Shown here: in pieces, positions 29,001-39,144 of the stretch
Layout of the letters: the number at the start of each line of letters is the position of its first letter
Position numbering within the stretch: the stretch's first letter is position 1
Assembly (NCBI RefSeq): GCF_965638725.1
Contig: NC_134954.1
Span: 5,823,001 to 5,887,000, forward strand
From: Aptenodytes patagonicus
Taxonomy: Eukaryota > Chordata > Aves > Sphenisciformes > Spheniscidae
Length of the DNA: 64,000 bases
Direction: 5' to 3'
Position numbers and translations under genes: made by a program
The notes under the pieces: generated by a model
What the model was told of the DNA's origin: nothing
Databases searched by the model: none
Seen by the model: the letters and a program-made list of their open reading frames with translations, nothing else

Positions 29001-32000
29001 TTTCTCTCATTTTTATTAAATCTTGCTGTATACCATTTTGATTTCCACCTGCATGAAAGTTACATACATCTTGCACAGTCTCACATCACTTAATCTACAA
29101 GATTAGAGTTAATTCTCTGTTTTACCTAATTAACTCCGCTGGACTGATCACACTTACTTCTCTCTCCGGCTAAGATGCATGCAGCTGCTCATCTAAAGCA
29201 TACAAATTATCTCATAGCCTAGTTATGCTGCTGACACGAGGTCATGAAAAATGTGCCAACAAAACAGAATCCCCAGCGCTCCAGCAGACAACAACGAACC
29301 TCATATTTCACTATAACTTGGCAATTAAGTCGGAAGAAATACCTCGGGAGAGGAGCCGTTCTCCAGGATTTCAAGCAGAACAAACCGCTGCTGCTGAATT
29401 AGCTGAGACCCACTGCAGCGCGCAGGCAAAATGTGAACCACGCTGAAACTCTTTGTTCTGAACGTTTCTAATGGCATAAATTAGGATTTCTGTAAGTAAG
29501 GCACAGGGAATGCGGTGACCTGCTGCACAAGACTGTGCTGCCTTAGGAAAGCTGAGCACAATTCAGCATCGCTTCATCCTGCAAACAGACGAAGCGCCGT
29601 CAGCCTGCCGGGCACCCCGGCCCGTGGCTCGGCCGAGCTGCGAAAGCACCCCACAGCCAGCGATGCCGGGGCTGTCCTGGCCCCACGTGCCTTCCTGCCT
29701 GCCCACCGGTGGCTGCTGTCCCAGAGACGCGTGCGCCAACTGGGACCACCGGTCCTGTCCCATGCCACCATCCCGACATCAAGGCTTCAATGACCTGAGG
29801 CGGTACAGGCGTGGTTCCCCTACTGCTTGCACACCAGCGGAGACCTGTAACGAGTCAATTCATAAACGCTGGGCAATTATTGTCGGTCATCCTTCTGCAA
29901 ACTGCAGGAAGGAGACTGTGGCCTTTCCCCCTCCGCTCAGCACCGACTAACGCATTACCATATAAACACTTCCACAAGGCTGGCAGGAAAAGATGTATTT
30001 TTCTGACAGGTCACACAAATTTAATCAGAGCACGCTACCTGCAGAAGACACCGCGATGGCCCAGGGAGCAGAGCAGGGTTCATTGGAAGTGACAGTGACC
30101 TCCTCCCTCCGGGGACACCTGGGACAGGTGAAGCAGGACGGCCGAGCCGTGGCAGGGGAGTGGGTGCGGGGATTACGCAGCTCCTCTCACAGTAGACCTG
30201 GCTCCAGCTCGTCCCGGGCCATTCCTTTCGCTACTGAATAGCAAAGACTATTAGAAACAGGGAAGGGAGACGCAAACACCTTTTCTTTGTGTGGGCAGAG
30301 CTGACTTGAAAAAACACAAAGAAATCCACCTGGAAACCCCAGAGAGAATCAGGTCCCAAACCACTTAGGAGAGCCTGGGTAGATGTGAAGCACGGTCTAT
30401 TAGTCAAGCAGAGTTTCAGATTTCACCTGTTTCTGCACTGGGATAGGCCTGACATCTTTTATGGATATAAAAATATCCCACAGTTGACTATATCATCATT
30501 TAACCTCGTTTTTCCTTTCTAGAGAAGTTTCCTTTGAAGTTCCTCTGCCTATTTCGTTATTGTCTTGGGATCTGGAAAAGCTGCTGTTACGTGAAACCAC
30601 CAGATCTGGAATCCATTAAAGATGAGACCGAGCCAGGGAGCACCAGCATGGTACTAAGCACTCGACCACAACAATTTAACCCAACTGTGCAAGAAAACCT
30701 TGGTTAATTATATCCTCAGTCATTATGCCTAAAACTACTTCTACTATCTCTAAATGAGAGGTAACTAATTTGAGATAGCAATAACTTGCTTTTTCACATG
30801 CACATGACCCATACCAACTTTGAAAAATTACTCGCTTTCCAAGAATGAAATCCACTTCTGTCCGTCATTCTCAGAAAATCTATACTGCCCACAGAAAAAA
30901 ATACCAGCCACATTATGCATTATTCATAGGTTTATAATGTTTCCGCTCTTTCCAAGAGCAATACAACTTACAGGAAAATAACAGAGAATGTAACACACAA
31001 CGCAAATCAAAGCATAATAGATAGAAGTTATCTAGTACTATCCTCCCACTCTGATGGTGGAAGTTGGGAAAGGAGAGAGATGCTCCAGCCTGCCCAGTAA
31101 TAGCCCCCCCGTGAAGGGACGCGTGGATTCTGTACCACGCGATGTGCACAGTAGTTAAAAGGCAGTCCTTTGCCATCAGAGCTGGGCTACTTCTGATGGC
31201 ATGTTTTCAATAGCTGTTTTCATCGCGCCAACGTAAGCGCACAAACAAGTCACTGTGTTAATATGTGAGCAGTTTTCTCCCGATGAGAAAACATTAACAG
31301 CCTTTTCACATACACCTTCCAACACAGACATTAAAAACAAACCAAACCAAACACCCCCCAGACATCCCCTCCCACCTTTCTAGCAATAACTGGAAATCAT
31401 GCCTACTGCCTACGTGACCTATTGCTAAGGTGTTCCTGTGCCAGGCTCGGGCTTCGTCTCCTTGGGCTGTTAGCACAGCGTTAGGATTATCTTCAAATGC
31501 ACTACCAGGACCTGCTCAGTAGATAGAGGTTGTTGCTCCAAGTATTTTTAATGCTTCCTCAGCTGTACGTTAGAAACCTACTTTCTCACTTGCAGTGTTT
31601 CTGAAAAGAGCTTGCAGCAGCCCACAGCTCTTGCCGAGATACACAATTTGAAGCTCCTCTCTCTTTCAGCGGGGTAAACTGGCTATATAACTATTTGAAG
31701 TCAACCAAACTGATGGAAAAGGAGAACGGACAGAGACAGTGCCACCCGAGGAGCCCACCGAGCACCCTGCCGCGGGCACGTCCCACCAGGACGCAGCAAC
31801 TCGCTGCTGCTGCTGCTGCGCACACCCCGTGAAGTGCCGGCACTGGGCAGGAGTCCAACCCGCGCAAACCCAACTACCTCCAGGCACTGGCCGTACCAGA
31901 GCATCCCTAACCCCGTCGCCGCCGTGGAAGCTGAGCACGTCGCATTTATTCATTCCGGTGAAGACTTTCCTATCGCTTAGCTGTACTGGGGATCTCTGCC

Positions 32001-32532
32001 GAACTGATCACAGAAAGCTCTCCAACAGCTTATCCTCACTCCTCAATCTTCCCTGAACTGTTCGGTTTGGGGAAGCCCTTCAAAGGACGATGAACTGCCC
32101 AGGTTTTCACATATCCAGTTCAGGCTCAGACAGCAAAAATCTCAGCCTGGCCATCTGCATTACCCCGTTGACACACACTTCCCCGCTGGGGCCTTGCCGT
32201 GCCCTTCCACCCCCCACGCAGCTTTTACAGCCTGCAGCTTTAATCCCATTTGCAGCACATGGTCAGCACGTGCATCACGTCTGTGCTTCCAACATATTTC
32301 ACAGCCCTTTTCAGGGCAGGCACCGCAGAAGACAGGCTAACATCTCTCCAAACATACAACTATTTTCAATAGATCATTGTATCTGCTTTAACAGCCCTGA
32401 TCAAAATTAATCACAATCGAACTGAAGAAATTGTCATGGCACTTACAATGAATTACGGCCATGCAAGAGAGGTCTTCCCGAATGTCAAGCTTAGCCTGTG
32501 CAACTTAGCTATAAAAATTCAAACCAACAGCC
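20089..32532. other. Intergenic sequence between the two solo LTRs
   Basis: No retroviral internal sequence is present, and the LTRs face opposite ways, so this is not a provirus. GC-rich, CpG-containing patches at about 20560-20800, 29590-29770 and 31730-31930 produce long overlapping chance frames on both strands. AT-rich unique blocks lie at about 22150-22600 and 26270-27200. No gene recognised. Confidence 0.6.
22150..22350. promoter_or_regulatory. AT-rich block with SOX-like and homeodomain-like motifs
   Basis: AACAATTGCC, GCCAATTAG and ATCAATTGCAATGG occur within about 90 bases of unique, CpG-poor sequence. Possible conserved element; not verified by alignment. Confidence 0.2.
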
Positions 32533-33094
32533 CGTCCTGGTTTCGGCTGGGATAGAGTTAATTTTCCTCCTAGTAGCTGGCATAGTGCTGTGGTTTGGAT
32601 TTAGGATGAGAATAATGTTGGTAACACACTGATGTTTTAGTTGTTGCTAAGCAGTGCCTACAGGAGTCGAGGGGTTTTCAGCTTCCCATGCTCTACCGAC
32701 TGAGAAGGCTGGAGGTGCACAAGGAGCTGGGAGGGGGCACAGCCAGGACAGCTGACCCCAACTGGCCAGAGGGACATTCCATACCATGGGACGTCATGCT
32801 CAGTACAGAAACTGGGGGAAGCTGGCCGGGGGTCAGTGACCGCTGCTCGGGGACTGGCTGGGCATCGGTCGGCAGGTGGTGAGCAACTGCATTGTGCATC
32901 ACTTATTTTGTGTATTCTTTTATCATTATTATTATTATTATTTTCCCTTCCTTTGCTGTCCTATTAAACTGTCTTTATCTCAACCCACGAATTTTACCTT
33001 GTTTTTCCCAATTCTCTCCCCCATCCCACTGCGGGGTGGGGAGCGAGCGAACGGCTCTGTGGTGTTTAGCGGCCTGCCGGGTTAAACCACAACA
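32533..33094 (+). mobile_element. Solo LTR of an avian endogenous retrovirus (copy 2)
   Basis: A 562-bp element reads in the sense direction on the plus strand. It begins CGTCCTGGTTTCGG (the expected TG has become CG) and ends GGGTTAAACCACAACA. The flanks are CAGCC (32528-32532) and CGGCC (33095-33099), an imperfect 5-bp target-site duplication. Its first ~290 bases and its last ~130 bases closely match copy 1, but the middle segment is different and includes an (ATT)n tract at about 32925-32941. The TATA-like motif is replaced by CAGTACAGAAAC. An ATTAAA polyadenylation signal is kept at 32963-32968. No internal retroviral sequence adjoins it, so it is a solo LTR. Open frames inside it are chance frames. 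Confidence 0.85.
32963..32968 (+). terminator. Retroviral-type polyadenylation signal in solo LTR copy 2
   Basis: ATTAAA lies in the R region, followed by ACTGTCTTTATCTC. The equivalent site in copy 1 (19624-19629, minus strand) reads CTTAAA, so only copy 2 keeps the hexamer. It could end plus-strand readthrough transcripts. Confidence 0.5.
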
Positions 33095-33599
33095 CGGCCC
33101 GACCCAACTTTCTTACAGCCTTCCTGCAGCTACCCAGCGACGCCTCTGTCCCAGCCCAGCCTCCTGCACACACCGTGCCCCTGGCAGAGGCACACAGGCT
33201 CCCTGCGGCTGCTGCAACAGGGACACGAGCATCTGGCCCGTGTGCCCCGCTGGAGCGGGAGGGATGATGCCCGGCTTTCCCCCAGCCTGGCCCCAGGGCA
33301 GCGTAGAAGTCGTGTCTTGGAGATAAAAGAGCCTTGGGGCAATGGGTAGAAGCAGGCAATGACGATCAATTGTACAATGAAAGGAAAGAAGCATTTTAAC
33401 GGACTTTAACAAAAAAGGAACTTTTAAAAACCACCCTGTATCTGTTTAAAATCACATTAGAAAAAAGGTATAACGAATGTCCCTATTTTCACAGAAGGAT
33501 ATATTCTCTTACTGTAAACTCTTGGCAGACTGAACACTCTAGTCTACAGGATATCAACCATACATTTAAGCTATCGCTTCCCAGTTATAGACAAATTAA

Positions 33600-33760
33600 T
33601 AATTCACTGCCACAGGGCAAAATGAGCCCAATCATACATCATTCTTACAGCAGCTAATTGGGCATGGAGCGGGCCAGCTCTGGTGGTAAATGGTAAATAA
33701 TGCGTATAGTATATCAAATTTTGCATGCAGATAGACAAGTTAATTTGCTTCCCACTAAAG
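33600..33760. promoter_or_regulatory. Motif-dense block; candidate conserved enhancer
   Basis: Contains CAGCTAATTGGGCATG (E-box-like plus homeodomain core), TGGTAAATAATG (forkhead-like), ATTTTGCATGCAG (octamer-like) and GTTAATTTGC in about 120 bases. It lies 3.4 kb beyond the probable end of PID1. This is inference from motif density only. Confidence 0.25.
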
Positions 33761-33890
33761 AAAAAGGACTTTTTAAGAAGTAAACCATTTATCTCAACAC
33801 TAACATGCAAGATCACCTTCACACATACACCTACCACTCCATATGTCCATCATACAGAAAATATTTATTAACGAGCATCACGTTTCAAGA

Positions 33891-33949
33891 TGTGTGTGTG
33901 TACATGTGTATGTATATATATGCATACATATGTATATACAGACACACAG
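33891..33949. repeat. Mixed (TG)n/(TA)n microsatellite with near-palindromic ends
   Basis: (TG)5 leads into a TA/TG-rich core with ATATATATGCATACATATG and ends in ACAGACACACA. The left GTGTGT and right ACACAC are complementary, so the tract could fold on itself. Confidence 0.85.
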
Positions 33950-35779
33950 AGAACCTCACGATTCAAATAAAACTCACTGTTAATACACGGATATTGAAGT
34001 CTCAAAGCTTCCAAGAATAACAAATATATATAAAGTTCTCCAAGAGACTGATATGGGGTTGCCTCTGTATCAAAGGCTTCTCAGTGACATGCCATTTATT
34101 TGCGGGTTTTAGGAAAATTAAATGCAATTCATTGGCAACGTCCAACTGCTTTTTCATGTAAAAATGAAGCCACTCACTACTGGAAAGTCAGGGAGTGGAA
34201 CCAGCTGCAGAGGGGGGGGGTTTGTTTGGTGTTTTGGGTGGGTTTTTTTGAAACAAAGCAAAACATTAAGCTGTTCTTAGGTGCCTTTGAGTTTAAAACG
34301 TGAAAGAAATTACTCTCTGCTTTTCTCCTTCCCCACAGGCAAAAAAAACCCCATACACATCTAAGCAATTCTCAAGCAACCTGTGCTCGCTAGTGCGCTG
34401 TGTTGCTCTCCCCACAGCACAACTGCTCCTGAGCTACAATCATTCACTCACAGCTCCACAGAAGACTTGGTATGAACAGAAGATATTTAGACTTCAGAGC
34501 TTGAAAACTGAACAAACTTACTCTACATAGAATAACGCTTACTTTCTTTTTTTGTTAAGGTAGTTAGAAAAATTATGAAAAACACCTTGACAAAACACCG
34601 GTGATGTTGCATATTGATGTTGAGGTGTAATGACCTAAATGCTCTCTACTTTTTCTGCAGTTCTAATAACATACTTCGATATTCGACCCTTTTCTACTCT
34701 CCCCTACAAACAGAAGAGGGAAAGAAATCCCTTACGTGTTTTCCTGGCTGACGCCGAAGGAACTCGTCAAGCCACAGCGGGATGCAATGAGATCCAAAAC
34801 TGGGCTCTTTGTAGTTGAAAAGGAAAGTCTTTAGCCAACTGGAAGTGACTTCTGATGGAAACTTTATGATTTTTCTTTTCCAACAGATTAATTGAAGGAA
34901 AAGTTTAACCTGATGTTTCATTCCGGTATCTATTGGCAACTGATAGTCAGTGATAATAGATACGCTCGCAATTTAGGAGTAAAAGCTTTTCTCCTTCATG
35001 CAAATGGCATCACACATTTGGTATTGATAATGCAAAGGGATTTGGCCTGAATTCCAAATTATCTAAGAATCCAAACTCATGATACTGATTATTTTTCAAA
35101 TCTCATGTTTTCTAGCACAAACTGGAGTTCACATTCCCTCATATTCCCTTGCATGTTTGAACCCTTAGAAAATAGCTGGTTCGTGTTTCAGAGGGTCTGA
35201 TTTTCTAATCACAAGGACCAGAATTTTCTCCTTTGTATTTTATTTTTATCATTCAAAATTCTCATGTAATACACAGCCTCCAGATGCTGAGAATTATCGC
35301 AGGTGCCGCAATATCAAATACCTTTGCGAGAACTCCCCAACCCACTGTAAATCAGTGCAAGGTCAGCAAGGGCTGCACACGCGGCAGCCACCTCGCGTAA
35401 CGGTCCCTTCAGGGTCCTAATCAGCACCCTGGAACAGATTTCCAAATGCAGGTAGGCAACTAGCAAACAGGCAAGCCCTGTGTTCCCAAAAGCATCCATT
35501 TCTCCGACACCAAGCCATGAAATACGACAGTCCGAAACCACAACCGAGTAACCTGCATCCCCAGCACCGAGAGAGTGCACCGCGGTGCTGCTAACGCCAA
35601 CGTACGACGCCGTGCCCTGACATGGAGCATCACCGTAGACAATGATCTGCAGATGAAAGAGCTTAAAATCACACTCCCGGATTATTCCTGTTCTGGGTAA
35701 CACCACGTGGCTGCGGGCTACGGGGGGGGGAGTAACGCCATAGCCCAGGGCTCCCGCTGGCAGATGCTGCCAGTCACAG

Positions 35780-35919
35780 ACGTGACAAGGGGAGCAGCAA
35801 GACACCACTTCAGGGTGCAGAATAAAAGCACGCTGGAGCAACCCTTTGCATTTCCGTCTATGGTTTCTGTGTGTTGCTCCCAAATAAAGCCAGCACTGTT
35901 TGCAGAAATTTAGACTGTC

Positions 35920-35950
<31 letters not shown>
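35780..35950 (+). other. Possible processed-retrocopy 3' end with an A28 tail
   Basis: AATAAA at 35883-35888 is followed 34 bases later by 28 uninterrupted A (35923-35950), the arrangement left by reverse transcription of a polyadenylated RNA. A second AATAAA lies at 35821-35826. The 5' limit cannot be set, the parent gene is not recognised, and no convincing target-site duplication was found; a 7-base ACCACAA match at about 35545 is weak. The alternative is a plain poly(A) microsatellite beside a chance hexamer. Confidence 0.3.
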
Positions 35951-35951
<1 letters not shown>

Positions 35952-36581
35952 ACCACAAGAAAAACCCCACCAAAGGTATCCTTTGCATAACCCACACCTG
36001 CGGGTGACTTAGGGAGATAGGATCTTTTCAGCAGAACCCAGCATGTTAGAGGAAAGACCACGATTAAAAATAAAATGATGACAACGTTTCTGTCCAGTTG
36101 TGCCCTGGCCCGGACTGCTTGGTGAGAAGGGCAGGCTGTGTCGGTCAGAAGGATCACACCCACCCCCACGGCAGAAACACATCCCACGCTTCTAAGTTTT
36201 TGCTCCAAAAGTAGAAAACCCAAACCCAAATCATCCGCCGTAGTCCTCTGTAGGGCAGGCAGGAGGCATCTCGGGTCCTGTGTGTGAGGAGGGCTGGTGT
36301 CTTCCTTCTCCCCCCGCCACACTCAAGCAGCCCTCGGTTAAGAGCTGGGACTCGCAGTCAAACCTCTCCGCTGTCAGCAGGGACATCTGGCTGGGAGGAT
36401 GAAGCAGGGGATTCCACACGCTGATTGACAGCAGCTTTGGTGGCAGAGCATCCAAACAAGTAAAGAAACTAACACGTGATTACAGCTCCGAGCAAAAGAA
36501 AGTTAATTTGTCAAAAGTTGAAGGAAGTTTTGCCTAATTTTGCCTTCGGTCAAAAAGACAGATACATAAATGGCAGGACTC

Positions 36582-36596
36582 TTTTTTTTTTTTTTT
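36582..36596. repeat. T15 homopolymer
   Basis: Fifteen T on the plus strand, within the non-coding DNA downstream of PID1. Confidence 0.9.
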
Positions 36597-37160
36597 GACC
36601 CGCACATAGCCCATACATGACCCTCCACTTCCAAATGAGCCTTGTGAGAATTAAAAAGTAAATCATTTTTAGAGCCGTATTTGGAAACACTGGATCATCC
36701 AAAGATTCAGAGAGAAACAGTTCTGGAAGCTGCCGGCCCGGCGTTTTATTCCCCGTCCCACCATCTAACGCCAATCCTGAGCCACTCTGATTTCTGTAAG
36801 CAGGGCAAGATACTGCTCCCGCTCAGCAGAGCTCGTTTCAACCGGCCAGGTGTGTGTGTGGGGGGGTATCTCTGCCACCTCCTGCAAAGCAGAAATTATA
36901 AATCATGTCCACACACAGCAAAAGTAAAAAAAAAAAAACCATCTCACAGCAATAATTTACCTAAATATTTAAAAGAAAATAATTTAAAAATATTAAAGGT
37001 AAATCTCATGGAGACTGATGTAATACTAAATGGAAATAAATTAACATTTTCATTCCACTAAACGAAATGAACACAGAACCCACACACATAAAACAAAACC
37101 ACAGAGTTTGCATTGGAAAGACAGCTTAAAACTCCCAAACTTTAACTCAAAACTTTTTTT

Positions 37161-37166
37161 TTTATT
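37161..37166 (-). terminator. PID1: Candidate distal polyadenylation signal of PID1
   Basis: On the minus strand this reads AATAAA, in the context CTTTAATAAAAAA. About 50-75 bases further downstream, around 37085-37110, lies a G/T-rich stretch including TGTGGTTTTGTTTTATGTG, suitable as a cleavage-factor downstream element. The assignment is inference from position and motif, because A-rich DNA can produce the hexamer by chance. Confidence 0.45.
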
Positions 37167-37511
37167 AAAGTATGAATGCATTTATGCTGGAGAATAGTTT
37201 ACATACATTGTAAAGCAACAAGCATATTTTCAAGAGGTGTGGGCCCTCCTCAATATGTCTCCGTGCTCAACCTACATGCTTTAACACTGGACTCACACAT
37301 ACACTCTCACGTACAAACATAGAGACCCACGAAACACAGACATAGAGCTATCTGCTTCCATTAGCTTTCTTTTAAGGCTTCTGTAAGGTGCCCTAGTGCC
37401 CCTAACATTACTGTAATTATGAAGAAAATTGTATAAAGGAGCAGCATTACTTGCAAACTATTGATCTGCTCTCGGCCTTAAGAAAATATCAAAGTGAAAC
37501 AAGTTTTTCCT

Positions 37512-37528
37512 TTTATTTGAGTTTTATT
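37512..37528 (-). terminator. PID1: Candidate proximal polyadenylation signals of PID1 (two AATAAA hexamers)
   Basis: Two AATAAA hexamers on the minus strand (37523-37528 and 37512-37517) lie 11 bases apart, followed by a T-rich stretch with TTGTTTCACTTTG. They sit about 1.1 kb after the stop codon and could give a shorter 3' UTR. Which site is used, or whether both are, cannot be told from sequence. Confidence 0.35.
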
Positions 37529-38644
37529 AAACATCTGCAATTAAGAAAGGCGTGACTCTGTGTATCTGTGAACAAGGAAAGACAGGGGAATCTTAACATG
37601 AGCTTCTCAACCAGAACAGATGTTCAAACCTGACTCCTAAGGGACCGTTTCCTTTGATCTTTACAGTAACGCAGCCCCGGCTGTGCGACGAGGCACTGCC
37701 AGCTCCATCCCACCAGGGCCACCCGACCGGCAATGCGGAGACCGGTAACACGGAGTTGAGGCTACCGTGCTCGTATCGCTTCAGACCTGAGGTTGATGAG
37801 AAGTCACAGTTTAAGCACTGACAGACCCAAGTGTCCCTCAGCTCTTACCAGTGGGCCCCCCTCCTGCGGAGCACATCAGGGCTGGAAAATGCAGAGATAG
37901 CGGTGCTGGCTCGCTGTACCCCTAGCAATCGCAGAGTATTTTTGCCCACCCCTTTTTGGTATCCTGCAGTATATAGTCTGAAACTGCAACTACTGGTGCT
38001 GGGTGAAAGACGTGGCAGCAGGTATATTAAGAAAATAGGTACAATGAATAAAATAAAGGATAGCATATGATATAATGTGTACATACAAGCATCTTCTTTC
38101 GTTTTTTATCTGTGAAATGTGAATTAACTGCAGAATGCCAGGCCATTAGTCTAAAAGGCTATGCATGGCTGTCTTAGCCTATGTACGGTCAAAGGATTTT
38201 TGTGATGCATCGCGGAGAAAGATTCTTCGGAAACCATTAGGGCTTTCCAGGTCTACTTGCTCTTGTGCTTCAGCCCCCAGCTAGGAATGCCAGAGGAGCA
38301 ACTAATAAAATTGCCTGACCAGTCTTATAAGACAAACAGGAATGACTCTACTTCATGGTATGCACCTGAACTACGGAGACGAGAAAGGGACAGTGACGGG
38401 TGGGTGAGAGAGAAGGGGGAGGGAGCTTTTTTTCTCACTTTTACAACAGCAGCAGATTTCAATGTAACATAATTACTTTAATGATGCATATCTGTAGGTA
38501 CTGAATTGCTCTTTTGATTTAAAAAGCTGGTCAGACGAGTGTTTGGCAGTCCTTTCATTCCCCAATTTCAATTGTTGCTTATTCATCTATCAGCTCTCAT
38601 TCCCTAGGCCATTTCTGCCTTTGCTGAACCGCGAATGAGTTCAG

Positions 38645-39121
38645 TCAGCCATCGTCAGATTCAAATTCATGAGACACTTCCTCTGATGAGCTGTTCCTGT
38701 GGATCCGGCCATCGCTTTTCATGCTGTGAAAAGTCTTCTTAAAGGCCTCCATCATGGCATGGGCCAGCTTCTTGGCCTCCAGCTTGCTCTCACACTCTAC
38801 AGCATGGCAGTCCATCTGGTAGGACAAGTCATCGTTGATCTCCCGATAGACCCAAGCAAAGATATTTGGGCTGACGTTGTGGTCAGCAGTGCAGTAGGCT
38901 ATACGTGCTACCTGAAAGGTATCCATGTGGACTGTCGCCTCGCCTTTGAGGTCCAGATGATGCAGCCAGACTTGGAAAGGGCGAATTTCCAGAAGGGCGT
39001 TAGCTGGGTAAATATCCTCCCTGGCGAGCGTGTGCTTCTTCCATAATTCAATGACTGGTTTCTCTGTGCAGCCTGACAAAAATTGCATCCCTGTTGTGGA
39101 AACCTTACCCAAATATGTAAC
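38645..39121 (-). CDS. PID1: PID1, terminal coding exon (PTB domain and C-terminus)
   Basis: This is the 3'-terminal coding exon of the cytoplasmic adaptor PID1 (also called NYGGF4). It encodes 158 residues followed by TGA at 38645-38647. The exon begins VTYLGKVSTTGMQF and carries nearly the whole PTB/PID domain. Recognisable blocks are ELWKKHTLARED near exon residues 25-36, VHMDTFQVARIAYCTADHN near 64-82, NIFAWVYREINDD near 86-98, and the long C-terminal PTB helix at about 112-131. A Ser/Glu/Asp-rich tail ends in ESDDG. The known 217-residue isoform has 59 residues upstream of this point, and 59 + 158 = 217, so the exon is complete and the boundary is conserved. The frame enters in phase 0. 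From family knowledge, PID1 binds NPxY-type tails such as that of LRP1 and dampens insulin signalling. No frameshift or stop is present. A few substitutions relative to the mammalian protein as I recall it (for example IYPA, LDLKG) look like ordinary divergence. The upstream exons lie outside the window. Confidence 0.96.
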   Translation of the reverse strand, partial: VTYLGKVSTTGMQFLSGCTEKPVIELWKKHTLAREDIYPANALLEIRPFQVWLHHLDLKGEATVHMDTFQVARIAYCTADHNVSPNIFAWVYREINDDLSYQMDCHAVECESKLEAKKLAHAMMEAFKKTFHSMKSDGRIHRNSSSEEVSHEFESDDG

Positions 39122-39144
39122 CTGAAAAGAAGAGCAAAGACAGG
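39122..39144 (-). other. PID1: 3' splice acceptor and polypyrimidine tract of the last PID1 intron
   Basis: Read on the minus strand, the bases before the exon form a pyrimidine-rich run ending TTCTTTTCAG, directly followed by GTTACA (Val-Thr). This is a textbook acceptor, and it falls exactly where PID1 homology begins. The open frame continues upstream of it by chance, but those residues do not resemble PID1, which supports the AG at 39122-39123 as the real boundary. Confidence 0.9.

Larger units (their letters stand above)
33095..37144. other. Intergenic sequence between solo LTR copy 2 and the PID1 3' end
   Basis: Holds the mixed TG/TA microsatellite, a G9 plus G/T-rich tract (34212-34250), the A28-tailed segment and T15. 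The longest frame in the window (35314-35997, minus, 227 codons) lies here; it runs through the complement of the A28 tract and shows no known domain. Confidence 0.6.
37145..38644 (-). other. PID1: Probable PID1 3' untranslated region
   Basis: This is the stretch immediately downstream of the PID1 stop codon on the minus strand, up to the distal candidate polyadenylation signal. It has no recognisable coding content, and the two short frames at 37831-38084 (one per strand) are overlapping chance frames. Its length, about 1.5 kb, is inferred from the position of the AATAAA near 37161. A shorter form of about 1.1 kb would end at the signals near 37.5 kb. The true end needs transcript data. Confidence 0.55.

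Noticed and set aside
19497..33094. A provirus bounded by the two LTRs
   Set aside because: The LTRs are in opposite orientation, each has its own target-site duplication, and nothing retroviral lies between them.
38699..39046. Plus-strand open frame of 115 codons opposite the PID1 exon
   Set aside because: It is the antisense shadow of a well-supported coding exon and has no homology of its own.
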